In this document: positions 17,953 to 26,561 of the stretch, piece by piece
Position numbering within the stretch: position 1 is the stretch's first letter
How the letters are laid out: each line of letters starts with the position of its first letter
Origin: Halosolutus halophilus
GTDB lineage: Archaea; Halobacteriota; Halobacteria; Halobacteriales; Natrialbaceae
NCBI RefSeq assembly: GCF_022869805.1
Contig: NZ_CP094974.1
Location: forward strand, 4,464,001-4,528,000
DNA: 64,000 nucleotides
Direction: 5' to 3'
Program-made: the position numbers and the translations under genes
The notes under the pieces: generated by a model
What the model was told of the DNA's origin: nothing
Database searches by the model: none
What the model saw: the letters and a program-made list of their open reading frames with translations, nothing else

Positions 17953-18567
17953 ATGGCCGCACGCATCCGAGTCGCGACCCCGGAAGACGCGGCCGCCGTC
18001 CGAGAGATCTACGCCCCGTTCTGCGAGTCGACGGCGGTCACCTTCGAGGAAGATCCGCCCACCGTGAGCGAGACGGCCGATCGGATCGAATCCACGCTCG
18101 AGGGCTATCCGTGGCTGGTCTGCGAACGCGACGGTGCAGTCGTCGGCTACGCCTACGCGGGGCCGCTGCGCAAGCGCCGCGCCTACGGGTGGATCGTCGA
18201 ACTCTCCGTGTACGTCGCCGACGACGCTCGCCGATCGGGCGTCGGCCGGGCGTTGTACGAGTCGCTGTTCGCGATCCTCGAGCGACAGGGGGTTCTCGAC
18301 GTCTACACCGTGACGACGCTTCCGAATCCGGCGACGGTGCGGTTCCACGAACGACTCGGATTCGAACGCGTCGTCGACTTTCCCGCGATGGGGTACACGC
18401 AGGACGAGTGGCACGACGTGGCGTGGTGGCGGCGATCGATCGCCGAGAAGCCGGCCGATCCCGATCGGCCGACGCCGTTTTCGGCGCTCCGCGACGACCC
18501 CGACGCGTCGCTCGCGCCGCTGGTGGCGGCCGGCGAATCCGCACTCGAGTTCGATCGCGAGGCTTAG
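17953..18567 (+). CDS. GNAT family N-acetyltransferase (Pat/YncA-like)
   Basis: 204 residues. Residues 5-165 fit the phosphinothricin/methionine-sulfoximine acetyltransferase branch: RVATPEDAAAVREIYAPFCESTAVTFEEDPPT, the ARRSGVGRALYESL acetyl-CoA loop (Q/RxxGxG/A), and FHERLGFERVVDFPAMGY with the W-rich end. A 40-residue acidic tail follows. It acetylates a small amine or amino acid analogue; the substrate is not defined. Its last four bases overlap the end of the convergent HAD gene. Confidence 0.9.
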   Translation: MAARIRVATPEDAAAVREIYAPFCESTAVTFEEDPPTVSETADRIESTLEGYPWLVCERDGAVVGYAYAGPLRKRRAYGWIVELSVYVADDARRSGVGRALYESLFAILERQGVLDVYTVTTLPNPATVRFHERLGFERVVDFPAMGYTQDEWHDVAWWRRSIAEKPADPDRPTPFSALRDDPDASLAPLVAAGESALEFDREA

Positions 18568-19253
18568 ACGCCGAGTTCGGCGGCCAGATCGTCGATCGTC
18601 TCGATCGTCAGGTCGGGTTCGTCGCCGAACGGCTCCCAGGGGTCGCCCTTCCGATCGAGTCGGACGCCCTGCATCCCGGCGTGGATCGCTCCCTGGACGT
18701 CGAACCAGAGGGCGGCGACGTGAGCGACCTGCTGGATCGGCGTTCCAGTTCGGCCCGCGGCGTGGCGGTAGAGATCGGGGTCGGGTTTGAACGTCGCGAG
18801 TTCGTGGGCGCTGATCGTGTCTTCGACGAGATCGCCGATGTCCGCACCCTCGATCATCGACGCGAGCATCTCGGGGTTCCCGTTCGAGAGGACGTAACAG
18901 TCGTAGCCACCGTCCCGTAGCCGTTCGATGCCGTCGCGGACGTCGTCGAAGACCTCGAGTTCGTGGTAGGTCGCGAGGATCTCCTCGCGTTCGTCTTCGG
19001 TGGTCTCGATTCCGTGAGCCGCGAGCGCGAACTCGAGCGCGTCGCGGTTGACCTCGTAGAAGGGTTTGTACGTTTCGAGGTGGTTCCCGACGAGGGTGTA
19101 CTGCATCGATCGCTCGCGCCACGTTTTCGAGAGCGGTTCCGGATCGTCGACGTCGGGATGGTCCCCGAGTGCGGATTCCACCGCGTCGACGTCGACGAGG
19201 GTGCTGTAGGAGTCGAACGTGATCGTCGTGACGAGGTCGGGATCGAACGTCAT
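18564..19253 (-). CDS. Haloacid dehalogenase type II-like hydrolase
   Basis: 229 residues of HAD fold. The nucleophile motif is FDSYSTLVDVDAV (about residues 13-25); YVLSNGNPEML carries the motif II Ser-Asn, and ELATFKPDPDLYRHA carries the motif III Lys. The organisation matches L-2-haloacid dehalogenase/type II HAD proteins, which hydrolyse haloacids or phosphate esters. The end HVAALWFDVQGAIHAGMQGVRLDR replaces the usual DD motif IV with HVAALWFD, a variation also seen in type II enzymes (SSNxxD). It overlaps the GNAT gene tail to tail. Confidence 0.87.
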   Translation of the reverse strand: MTFDPDLVTTITFDSYSTLVDVDAVESALGDHPDVDDPEPLSKTWRERSMQYTLVGNHLETYKPFYEVNRDALEFALAAHGIETTEDEREEILATYHELEVFDDVRDGIERLRDGGYDCYVLSNGNPEMLASMIEGADIGDLVEDTISAHELATFKPDPDLYRHAAGRTGTPIQQVAHVAALWFDVQGAIHAGMQGVRLDRKGDPWEPFGDEPDLTIETIDDLAAELGV

Positions 19254-19394
19254 GGGATGGTGTACGACGGTGGGGGTGAAGAACGTCGGTCCGTCGCATC
19301 AATCCGTATCACTCACGATTCACGCATCGAGAACTGCCTCCCGCAGGGCCGCCCGACCGAAGCCGCTTTGTGTGACCACCGGCTGGTATCTCCC

Positions 19395-20060
19395 ATGAAT
19401 CCATCGAACTGGCGGACCTACCTCGTCACCCAGGAGTCGCTCTCGAATGGCCGATCGACCCTCGAGATCGTCCGGGCGGCGATCGACGGCGGCGTCGACG
19501 TCGTTCAGCTTCGCGAGAAGGAGACGGCGACGAAATGGCGGTACGAACTCGGACTGCAACTGCGCGAGTTGACGGCCGAGGCGGGCGTCGATCTGATCGT
19601 CAACGATCGGGTCGATATCGCACGGGCGATCGACGCCGACGGCGTCCACGTCGGTCAGTCGGACCTCCCGGTCGCCGTCGCGCGGGACCTGCTGGGTCCG
19701 GACGCGATCGTCGGCTGTTCGGCCTCGACGGTAGGACAGGCACGGCGGGCCGAGGCCGACGGCGCGGACTATCTCGGCGTCGGGACCGTCTACGGAACGA
19801 CCTCGAAGGACGTCGCCGAGGAGAAAGACGGGATTGGCCCCGAACGGGTCGCCGAGATCACCGACGCGGTCTCGATCCCCGTCGTCGGGATCGGCGGGAT
19901 CACGGCCGAGAACGCCGATCCGGTCGTCGAGGCGGGTGCCACCGGCGTGTCGGTCATCTCCGAGATCACGGGGGCCGACGATCCGCAGGCCGCGACGGCG
20001 GCCCTCGCCAGGGCCGTCGAAAGGGGGAAGCGCTCCGCGGGCGGAGGTGCGGACGTATGA
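19395..20060 (+). CDS. thiE: Thiamine-phosphate synthase
   Basis: 221 residues. A TIM barrel with the family landmarks VQLREKE (phosphate/pyrophosphate contacts), LIVNDRVDIA, GVHVGQSDL, GCSASTVGQA, DYLGVGTVYGTTSK and GIGGITAENA. It joins HMP-pyrophosphate and thiazole phosphate to give thiamine phosphate. The ATG at 19395 begins MNPSNWRTYLVTQ, the expected first strand. Its stop overlaps the thiM start (ATGA), so the two salvage/synthesis genes form an operon. I looked for a TPP riboswitch upstream and see no CUGAGA/ACCUGA pair. Confidence 0.96.
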   Translation: MNPSNWRTYLVTQESLSNGRSTLEIVRAAIDGGVDVVQLREKETATKWRYELGLQLRELTAEAGVDLIVNDRVDIARAIDADGVHVGQSDLPVAVARDLLGPDAIVGCSASTVGQARRAEADGADYLGVGTVYGTTSKDVAEEKDGIGPERVAEITDAVSIPVVGIGGITAENADPVVEAGATGVSVISEITGADDPQAATAALARAVERGKRSAGGGADV

Positions 20061-20896
20061 CCGACCCGATCGACGCGGACGTCACCGGCACGGCCCTTGC
20101 GAACTCGATCGAACGACTCGCCGAGTCGGAGCCGCTGGTCCAGCACCTGACCAACGAGGTGACGATGAACGACGTCGCGAACCTCACGCTCCACTGGGAC
20201 GCGCTCCCGGTGATGGCCGACTCGACCGGCGACGCCGGGGAGATGGCCGAACTGGCGAGCGCGGTCCTGTGCAACGTCGGGCAAGTTCCCGACTGGAAGG
20301 TCGAGGCCATGCACGAGGCCGCCGGGACGGCGAACGACCGGGGGATTCCGGTCGTCCTCGATCCCGTCGGCGTCGGCGCGACGCCGACCCGCGAGGCCGT
20401 CGCCGAGGCGCTCCTCTCGGACGTCGAGTTCGACGTCGTCAAAGGCAACTACGGCGAAATCAGCGCGCTCGCGGGCGTCGAAGCCGACGTCAAGGGCGTC
20501 GAGTCGATCGGCGACTACGAGGAGATCGCGGACACGGCCCGATCGCTCGCCGAGTCGACCGGCGCGGTCGTCGTCGCCTCCGGCGTCGAGGACGTCGTCG
20601 CGGACGCCGATCGAGCGGTTCGGCTCTCGGCGGGCCACGAGCGGCTGAGCGAGGTCGTCGGCACCGGCTGCATGCTCGGCGCGACGATCGCCGCCTTCGC
20701 CGGCGCGATCGAGGACTCGTACGCGGCCGCGGTCCACGGGACGCTCGCGTTCGGCATCGCCGGGGAGCGTGCCGCCGAGCGCGCACACGACGGCCCGGCG
20801 AGCTACCGGACGAACTTCCACGATACGGTCGCCGGGCTGTCGCCGGAGACGGTGGCCGAGTTCGACGTCGAAGCCAGGGTGGAACGGCTCTCCTGA
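20057..20896 (+). CDS. thiM: Hydroxyethylthiazole kinase
   Basis: 279 residues, ribokinase-like fold. Key segments are PLVQHLTNEVTMNDVANLTL, VPVVLDPVGVGATPTR-like GIPVVLDPVGVGATPTR, VVKGNYGEISAL and VVGTGCMLGATIAAFAG with the anion-hole and catalytic Cys/Gly region. It phosphorylates 4-methyl-5-hydroxyethylthiazole for ThiE. Translationally coupled to thiE by a four-base overlap. Confidence 0.96.
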   Translation: MTDPIDADVTGTALANSIERLAESEPLVQHLTNEVTMNDVANLTLHWDALPVMADSTGDAGEMAELASAVLCNVGQVPDWKVEAMHEAAGTANDRGIPVVLDPVGVGATPTREAVAEALLSDVEFDVVKGNYGEISALAGVEADVKGVESIGDYEEIADTARSLAESTGAVVVASGVEDVVADADRAVRLSAGHERLSEVVGTGCMLGATIAAFAGAIEDSYAAAVHGTLAFGIAGERAAERAHDGPASYRTNFHDTVAGLSPETVAEFDVEARVERLS

Positions 20897-20980
20897 GCCG
20901 GTCCCGTCGTCGCCGGCCCACGCGCCGACGTGCCCGGCACTTCTGCAACTGTTTTGTCGATCGACGCCGTAGCTCACCGC

Positions 20981-21250
20981 ATGACACGGGAAAACCTGGC
21001 GAAGGCGGCCGATTCGCTCCGAACCGCAGCCGACGCAGCCACGGCCGACGTGCGCGATCGGCTCGAGGACCAGGCGAGCCAGTTCGAGACGCTCGCGGAC
21101 GCCGATCGGGGCCCGGACCACGGCAAGCTCGCGCGCCACGAACACATTCTCACCGAAATCGCCGACGAGGAGGACGGCGACGTCGCCGACCACGTCGACG
21201 CCGCGCTCGACTCGATCCGCGCCTACCGGGAGACCGTCGAGGGAGTCTGA
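20981..21250 (+). CDS. Small acidic helical protein, haloarchaeal
   Basis: 89 residues, starting MTRENLAKAADSLRTAADAA. It is almost wholly helical and acidic, with a conserved-looking DADRGPDHGKLARHEHILTEI centre and DHVDAALDSIRAYRETVEGV end. I believe similar uncharacterised proteins are common in haloarchaea, but I assign no function. It starts 84 bases after thiM and ends 45 bases before the convergent ferritin-like gene. Confidence 0.75.
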   Translation: MTRENLAKAADSLRTAADAATADVRDRLEDQASQFETLADADRGPDHGKLARHEHILTEIADEEDGDVADHVDAALDSIRAYRETVEGV

Positions 21251-21295
21251 ACACTCGCCTCGCCGGCGTTGGCAGGGAGTTCGAGTGGCGCGAGG

Positions 21296-21931
21296 TCAAC
21301 AGACGGGCTTCGGGTTCGCACCCATCGCCTCGAGATTCTCGACGTACTCGTCGTAGGCGGCCTCGATCGCGCCGCTTGCGGCTTCGAGCGCCCGTTCTTC
21401 GTCTTCGTCGGTCTCACAGACCGTCTCGAGGATCTCCTCGGCCCGATCGAGTTGCTCGTCCAGGTCGTCGCCGAACTCGCGGAAGACGCCCGCCGTCTGG
21501 GGGTCGGCGTCGCCGACGAAGTAGCCGACGACCTGTTCTTTCGATCGCTTGCTCGCGAGGATCCGGCCGACGAACGCGCCGACCCGATCGATCGTCGACT
21601 CGAGGCCCCGCAGGTACGCGTGGAGTTCGGGGACGGTCTCGGGTTCGTAGGACTCGTCGCCGAGTTCGTCGAGGACGGTCTCGTAGTGGCCGCGTTCCTC
21701 CTCGGCGGTCCGCTCGAACGCCTCGCGGGCCGCGTCGTGGCTCTCGCCGTCGGCCCACCCGCTGAAGGTCTGCCAGGCGGCGTGTTCGGCGTCGGCGGTC
21801 GCTTGCAGTACGGGCTCCGTGTCGATGTCCCCGCCGGTATCGGCGTAGAGGGACTTCGAAGAGCCGAGCCGCGAGAGCGCGGTCTGGTTTTCCTCGCGAA
21901 CGGTCTCGACGAACGCCGCTGAATCGGTCAT
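21296..21931 (-). CDS. Ferritin-like/rubrerythrin family protein
   Basis: 211 residues, mostly four long helices. AEHAAWQTFSGW and EEERGHYETVLDEL (about residues 70-105) place E-x2-H and E-x2-H type metal ligands in the rubrerythrin-like pattern. There is no C-terminal rubredoxin domain; a single CETDEDEE and a final PVC cysteine are present. A role in iron or peroxide handling is inferred from the fold. A longer upstream frame lacks support; the ATG at 21931 is used. Confidence 0.78.
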   Translation of the reverse strand: MTDSAAFVETVREENQTALSRLGSSKSLYADTGGDIDTEPVLQATADAEHAAWQTFSGWADGESHDAAREAFERTAEEERGHYETVLDELGDESYEPETVPELHAYLRGLESTIDRVGAFVGRILASKRSKEQVVGYFVGDADPQTAGVFREFGDDLDEQLDRAEEILETVCETDEDEERALEAASGAIEAAYDEYVENLEAMGANPKPVC

Positions 21932-22082
21932 GACGGCCCCTTCGACCGGATCCGAGTTAGGTCTGTCGTGATATCCGTTCGCCGGCGCGGGCCTGCCTGG
22001 CCGGGGCGCGATCGGCCGGCGTCGACGCCGATATCGCTTCCGACCGGTCGCTACTTTACGATCGCCTCGAAAGCACCCGTCC

Positions 22083-22526
22083 ATGAGACTACGCCGTCCG
22101 CGCCGGCCGCGCCAGTTTCGACCGGCCGACTCCGCACAGCAGATCGTCGGCGGATTCCTGCTCGCCGGCCCCTTCGTCGTGACCGAGGAGGTCTGGACGC
22201 TGGCAGATAGTATGAACATCTTCCAGGCGATGGCGACGATCGGCGTCGTCTCCGCGATCGGCTACGGCGCTCTGTACGCGGCCGACACGACTCGCGATCC
22301 GGACGCCGAACAGGAGGTCGCCGGCGTGCCGATCCGGTTCATCTCGCTGCTGTGCGTCTCGTTCGGCTCGGTGCTCACCCTCGCGCTCCTGTTCGACGCC
22401 CCCGACACGTTCATCGACGAGACCACGACGACCGAAATAGTGCGGATCACGTTCAACGCGATCAGCGTCGGTTCGGTGTTCAGCATCGTCGGCGCGGCGA
22501 CGGCCGACAGCGTCTTTTCGAAGTGA
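22083..22526 (+). CDS. DUF2391 family membrane protein
   Basis: 147 residues. A basic N-terminus precedes four hydrophobic segments: QIVGGFLLAGPFVVTEEVW, FQAMATIGVVSAIGYGALYA, RFISLLCVSFGSVLTLALLF and FNAISVGSVFSIVGAATADS. The FLLAGPFVVTEEVW start is typical of the DUF2391 integral membrane family. Function unknown. Confidence 0.8.
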   Translation: MRLRRPRRPRQFRPADSAQQIVGGFLLAGPFVVTEEVWTLADSMNIFQAMATIGVVSAIGYGALYAADTTRDPDAEQEVAGVPIRFISLLCVSFGSVLTLALLFDAPDTFIDETTTTEIVRITFNAISVGSVFSIVGAATADSVFSK

Positions 22527-22644
22527 TCGGTCGATCGGGTAGGTGTCGAGGATCGACCCTCAACGGAGGTCTCGGCGCTAGAGGACACGCGATTCGGATT
22601 GTCCGTCGCCGGTCCGTCCCGTTTCGAAACGCGCTCCGAGTCTG

Positions 22645-22857
22645 TCACCGCTCGCTCCACGCGAGCATCCCGAGAAACAGGAGGATCGCGGCGACGAGGA
22701 TTGCTACGAGCAGCGTCTCCGAGACGAGCCGTATCGACGCGGGACCGATCTCTCCGACGCTGACGAACCCCGCCGCGAGCACGACGATTCCGAACCCGAG
22801 CAGTTGATTCGTCAGTTTTCGACTGGCGATCCACGATTCGTCGGCGTCGTTGCTCAT
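22645..22857 (-). CDS. Small two-helix membrane protein
   Basis: 70 residues from MSNDADESW. Two hydrophobic helices (LLGFGIVVLAAGFVSVG and LLVAILVAAILLFLGMLAW) are linked by a short polar loop; it ends in a charged SER. Family not recognised. A frame start 19 codons upstream is possible but begins inside an arginine/serine-rich stretch. Confidence 0.6.
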   Translation of the reverse strand: MSNDADESWIASRKLTNQLLGFGIVVLAAGFVSVGEIGPASIRLVSETLLVAILVAAILLFLGMLAWSER

Positions 22858-23005
22858 CGTGTTCGCGACGCGACTCGATCGCGATAACGGTTCCGAGTAC
22901 TCACGGTAGTTCACGAAACCCGTTCGCAGTGCTCACTCGGCCTCGCCCTGCCCCGCGGCTCCCTGCCGGTCGCCGTTCGCCTCGAGGCTGACTCCTTCGC
23001 TACGC

Positions 23006-23875
23006 TCAGTCGTCGGCTTCGCCTTTCTCGATCGGCGCGTTGACGAGGTTCCCCCACTCGGTCCAGGAGCCGTCGTAATTGACGGTGTCCTCGTAGCCGA
23101 GCAGTTCGTGGAGTGCGAACCACGCGACGGACGATCGTTCGCCGATGCGGCAGTAGGCGACGGTCGTCTCGTCCCCGTCGATGCCCTCGTCGGCGTAGAG
23201 TTCTTCGAGTTCTTCGCGGGACTTGAAGGTGCCGTCGTCGTTCGTCACGGCGGCCCACGAGATGTTCTTCGCGCCGGGGATGTGGCCGCCGCGCTGGGCG
23301 GTCTCCTGCAGTCCCGGCGGGGCGAGGATCTCGCCGGTGAACTCCTCGGGCGATCGGACGTCGACCAGCGGGACGCCACGATCGATCGCGTTCTCGACGT
23401 CCTCGCGGTAGGCGCGGATGCTCTCGCGCGGGCCGGCGGCGTCGTATTCGACGGCGGAGAAGTCGGGCTCCTCGTCGGTCGTCGGGTAGTCGTTCTCCAG
23501 CCAGTACTCGCGGCCGCCGTCGAGGAGGTAGACCTCGTCGTGGCCGTAGTACTTGAACTGCCAGTAGGTGTAGGCGGCGAACCAGTTGGAGTTGTCACCG
23601 TAGAGGACGACGGTGGAGTCCTCGCTGATGCCGTGGCTGCCGAGCAACTCCTCGAACTCGTCCTTGTCGAGGATGTCGCGTCGCGTCTGGTCCTGGAGCT
23701 GTGTCTCCCAGTTGAACCCGATCGCGCCGGGTGCGTGTTCCGCTTCGTAGGCTTCCGTGTCCACGTCGACCTCGACCAGTCGGTGGGCGGGGTCGTCGCT
23801 TTCGAACTCGTCGAGGCGCTCCTCGACCCAGTCGGCCGTGACGAGTACGTCGTTGGCGTAGTCGTTCGTTGCCAT
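23006..23875 (-). CDS. tssA: Sulfurtransferase, two rhodanese domains
   Basis: 289 residues, two rhodanese domains. The N-terminal one is inactive (it has YGDNSNWFA where the Cys loop would be); the C-terminal one has the active loop YCRIGERSS, Cys about residue 240, in the CRxGERS pattern of thiosulfate sulfurtransferases. It moves sulfane sulfur from thiosulfate to an acceptor. It is divergent from a second rhodanese gene at 24158, 282 bases away. The symbol follows common haloarchaeal usage and is tentative. Confidence 0.92.
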   Translation of the reverse strand: MATNDYANDVLVTADWVEERLDEFESDDPAHRLVEVDVDTEAYEAEHAPGAIGFNWETQLQDQTRRDILDKDEFEELLGSHGISEDSTVVLYGDNSNWFAAYTYWQFKYYGHDEVYLLDGGREYWLENDYPTTDEEPDFSAVEYDAAGPRESIRAYREDVENAIDRGVPLVDVRSPEEFTGEILAPPGLQETAQRGGHIPGAKNISWAAVTNDDGTFKSREELEELYADEGIDGDETTVAYCRIGERSSVAWFALHELLGYEDTVNYDGSWTEWGNLVNAPIEKGEADD

Positions 23876-24157
23876 ACTGGCATCGTCGAGAGCCAGGCCT
23901 ATAGTGGCTCACCATCCGGACAATTCGGTCATCGGTCGATCGTTCCGGTTACTCTTGCCGGAACTTCGACCGGCCGATCGCGGCATCCTCGCTACAGCAG
24001 CCTGCTGTGAGTCGATTATAGCCAGTCCTATCAGATGATTGTGATCACACGTCGACCGAATCGTCGAGATGCGGAAAACGTTGCCACGACCTCGGTACGT
24101 CGGGGAGACGTGCCGGGACCGGTGCGTTATCGGCGCTGCGGCGATACCGTCGACCCG

Positions 24158-24952
24158 ATGGACGAATCCGTCGTCGTCGCCCCCGACTGGCTCGCCGATC
24201 GACTGGACGATCCGCAGGTGCGCGTCGTGGACGTACGAGACGCCTGGGAATTCGACGGCATCGGGCACGTTCCCGGGGCCGTGAACGTCCCCTTCGACAG
24301 CTATCGCGACGAGACCAGCGACGATCCGGGTACCTTGCCGGGCGCGACGGCGTTCGGCGATCTGCTCTCCGAGGCGGGGATCGAACCGGACGACACGATC
24401 GTCGTCTACGACGACACTCACGGCGTCTTCGCGGCCCGGTTCGTCGTCACCGCGGAGGCGTACGGCCACGACGACGTGCGACTGCTCGACGGCGATTTCA
24501 GCGCGTGGAGCCGGGAGCACGAGACGACGAGCGAGACCCCTGCGATCGAACCGACGGAGTACCGGGCGGAGCCGTTCTCCTTCGCCGAGAGTCCGCTCGT
24601 CGATCGGGAGGCCGTCGAGGCGGCGATCGAACGCGACGCGGTACTGGTCGACACGCGCGAGCGCGACGAGTTCGCCGAGGCGCACCTCCCCGGCGCGATC
24701 CGGTTCGACTGGCGCGAGGTCGTCGACGACGACACCCGTCGACTGAAACCCGACGCCGACCTCGTGGCCCTGCTGGCCGACCACGGGATCACGCCCGATC
24801 GGGAGGTGGTGCTCTACTGTAACACCGCCCGCCGCATCAGCCACACCTACGTCGTTCTGCGGGCACTGGGCTACGAGGACGTAGCCTTCTACGAGGGGAG
24901 TCTCACGGAGTGGCTGGCGACCGACGGCGCGATCGAGACCGGCGCCGAGTGA
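24158..24952 (+). CDS. Second sulfurtransferase, two rhodanese domains
   Basis: 264 residues, again two rhodanese domains. The C-terminal active loop is YCNTARRIS (Cys about residue 225), a different loop from the neighbour's CRIGERS and therefore probably a different acceptor or donor. The first domain carries YDDTHGVFA with no Cys. The start ATG at 24158 begins MDESVVVAPDWLADRL, matching the family's N-terminus. Divergent arrangement with the other rhodanese suggests shared control. Confidence 0.9.
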   Translation: MDESVVVAPDWLADRLDDPQVRVVDVRDAWEFDGIGHVPGAVNVPFDSYRDETSDDPGTLPGATAFGDLLSEAGIEPDDTIVVYDDTHGVFAARFVVTAEAYGHDDVRLLDGDFSAWSREHETTSETPAIEPTEYRAEPFSFAESPLVDREAVEAAIERDAVLVDTRERDEFAEAHLPGAIRFDWREVVDDDTRRLKPDADLVALLADHGITPDREVVLYCNTARRISHTYVVLRALGYEDVAFYEGSLTEWLATDGAIETGAE

Positions 24953-25000
24953 TGCGCACCCGACAAATCAAAAGGGTTCGTTGCGAACCGGTGGGCACGG

Positions 25001-25390
25001 ATGTCACTCGATCGTCGGTCGGCGGGACGATCATCCGGTCCCGACCCCGACCCCGAACGCGTTATTAGTGCGCTTGACGACGACGCGTGCCGTGAGATCG
25101 TCGCTGCACTCGACGAGCCGATGACCGTCAGCGAGATCTCGGACGAAGCCGAGGTCCCCCTCTCGACGGCGTACAAGAAACTCGATCGGTTGACCGCCGC
25201 GTCGCTGGTGGGCGAGCGTACCCAGCTCAGGCCGGGCGGCCACCACCGGTCCCGGTACGTGACCCGGTTCGACCGGGTCGCCGTCGAACTCGACGCGGAC
25301 CGGGAGTTCCAGGTCGACATCGAACGGCCGCTCTCCGACCCGGAGCACCAGCTCGTGGACATGTGGTCGGCGGTTCGACACGGGACATGA
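25001..25390 (+). CDS. Winged-helix (ArsR-like) transcriptional regulator
   Basis: 129 residues. Residues 20-100 form a winged helix: VISALDDDACREIVAALDEPMTVSEISDEAEVPLSTAYKKLDRLTAASLVGERTQLR, with the recognition helix around PLSTAYKKLDRL. No metal-binding cysteines are present. Its stop overlaps the ATG of a small membrane protein gene (ATGA), so the pair is one unit in which the membrane protein may signal to, or be controlled with, the regulator. Confidence 0.85.
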   Translation: MSLDRRSAGRSSGPDPDPERVISALDDDACREIVAALDEPMTVSEISDEAEVPLSTAYKKLDRLTAASLVGERTQLRPGGHHRSRYVTRFDRVAVELDADREFQVDIERPLSDPEHQLVDMWSAVRHGT

Positions 25391-25665
25391 GCGGGGTTAC
25401 GACTGCCGTCGTCGCGCTGAAGACGATCACGCTCGCTCTCGGCGGCGTCATCACCTACTTCGCGTACAACGCGTACCGGCAGACAGACGCCCGTCCGATC
25501 GGCGCGCTCGCGCTCGGCTTCGGTTTCGTGACGCTGGGCGCGCTGCTGGCTGGCCTCGCCAACCAGGCGTACGGGATCGAGGGGGACCTCGTCGTCCTCA
25601 TCGAGAGTTCGCTCACGGTCGTCGGGTTCGGGATCATCGTCTACTCGCTGTACGCCGACTGGTGA
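25387..25665 (+). CDS. Three-helix membrane protein paired with HTH regulator
   Basis: 92 residues, three hydrophobic segments (VALKTITLALGGVITYFAYNAY, ALALGFGFVTLGALLAGLA, IESSLTVVGFGIIVYSLYA). This pairing of a small haloarchaeal three-helix protein with a winged-helix gene is, to my knowledge, recurrent (DUF7521-like), function unknown. Start is fixed by the four-base overlap with the HTH gene. Confidence 0.75.
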   Translation: MSGVTTAVVALKTITLALGGVITYFAYNAYRQTDARPIGALALGFGFVTLGALLAGLANQAYGIEGDLVVLIESSLTVVGFGIIVYSLYADW

Positions 25666-25721
25666 CGCGATCGATCGGAGACGAAAAGCGGGAGAAAACA
25701 GCGGGCCCGGGTCAGCCGGGC

Positions 25722-26291
25722 TCAGCCGAGGACGTAGTCGAGCCGGGGGTACTTCTCGATCAGCGGAACGCCGTCGATCTCGTACCTCTCGATGAGCGCG
25801 TCCAGCCCGAGGATCCGGCCGGCGCCGAAGGCGGCGACGGCGAGGAAGACGAGCAGGTACGCGAAGTCACCGTTGATCATGCCGTGTTCGACGGACCAGT
25901 TCGCGAAGTAGAATAGGCCCATCATCATCGCGCCGAAGAACGCCGCGAGGCGAACCACTGCGCCGACGATCAGGCCCAACCCGATCGCGACCTGTCCGAA
26001 CGGGACGGCGATGTTCACGAACTCGACGAACCAGGGGGTGGTTCCCATCCAGGTGAACATCCCGATCAGGGGCGACGCCTCGTTGACGCCGTAGAGCAGG
26101 TATCCCTGGGCGGAGAACGGCTCCGCGGCCAGGAGTTTGTCCAACCCGGCGTTGAGGAACGCGATCCCCATCATCATCCGCAGCGCGAGGACGAACCACG
26201 CGCTCAGGCTGTGGGCCTGTCCTCGAACCGCAACGCCGCCGATCTTGCTCTCGAACACGTTCGGACCACCGGTCATCTTTTCAGTTGCCAT
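25722..26291 (-). CDS. DoxX family membrane protein
   Basis: 189 residues from MATEKMTGGPNVFESK. Four hydrophobic helices (WFVLALRMMMGIAFLNAGLDKLL, VNIAVPFGQVAIGLGLIVGAVV, AFFGAMMMGLFYFANWSVEHG, FAYLLVFLAVAAFGAGRILGL) match the DoxX/DoxD fold, whose best-known member is the quinone-reducing subunit of thiosulfate:quinone oxidoreductase. Two rhodanese genes lie 1-3 kb away, which makes a sulfur role plausible, but most DoxX proteins are uncharacterised. An AGGTGA ribosome-binding site lies just before the ATG. Confidence 0.85.
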   Translation of the reverse strand: MATEKMTGGPNVFESKIGGVAVRGQAHSLSAWFVLALRMMMGIAFLNAGLDKLLAAEPFSAQGYLLYGVNEASPLIGMFTWMGTTPWFVEFVNIAVPFGQVAIGLGLIVGAVVRLAAFFGAMMMGLFYFANWSVEHGMINGDFAYLLVFLAVAAFGAGRILGLDALIERYEIDGVPLIEKYPRLDYVLG

Positions 26292-26328
26292 ATGATCTTC
26301 ACCTACTTCTATAGAGGGGTGCCGAGAG

Positions 26329-26336
26329 TATATAAA
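26329..26336 (-). promoter_or_regulatory. TATA box of the DoxX gene
   Basis: The sequence TATATAAA on the plus strand reads TTTATATA toward the DoxX gene, about 38-45 bases before its ATG (26291). It implies a leader of about 10-15 bases carrying AGGTGA as ribosome-binding site. Confidence 0.65.
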
Positions 26337-26561
26337 CAGACGACGATTCTCCATTTCAGAGAACGTGTATTGAGGCCCTCAAAAGTGGGATGAGGGGCGC
26401 GAATTCTAATACGAATTTGACGGCGATCGACATATAAACTAGCAGGGTGCAACGATCGGTTTCACCTGGGTAATACGTCGCTGCGGCGATCAATCCCTCG
26501 ATCCGATGTGACGATCGCCCGATTCGTTCACCGACTGGACCGGTTCCGTCAGTACAGCCGC

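Noticed and set aside
19254-19394. TPP riboswitch before thiE
   Set aside because: No CUGAGA/ACCUGA-type core and no stem arrangement found.
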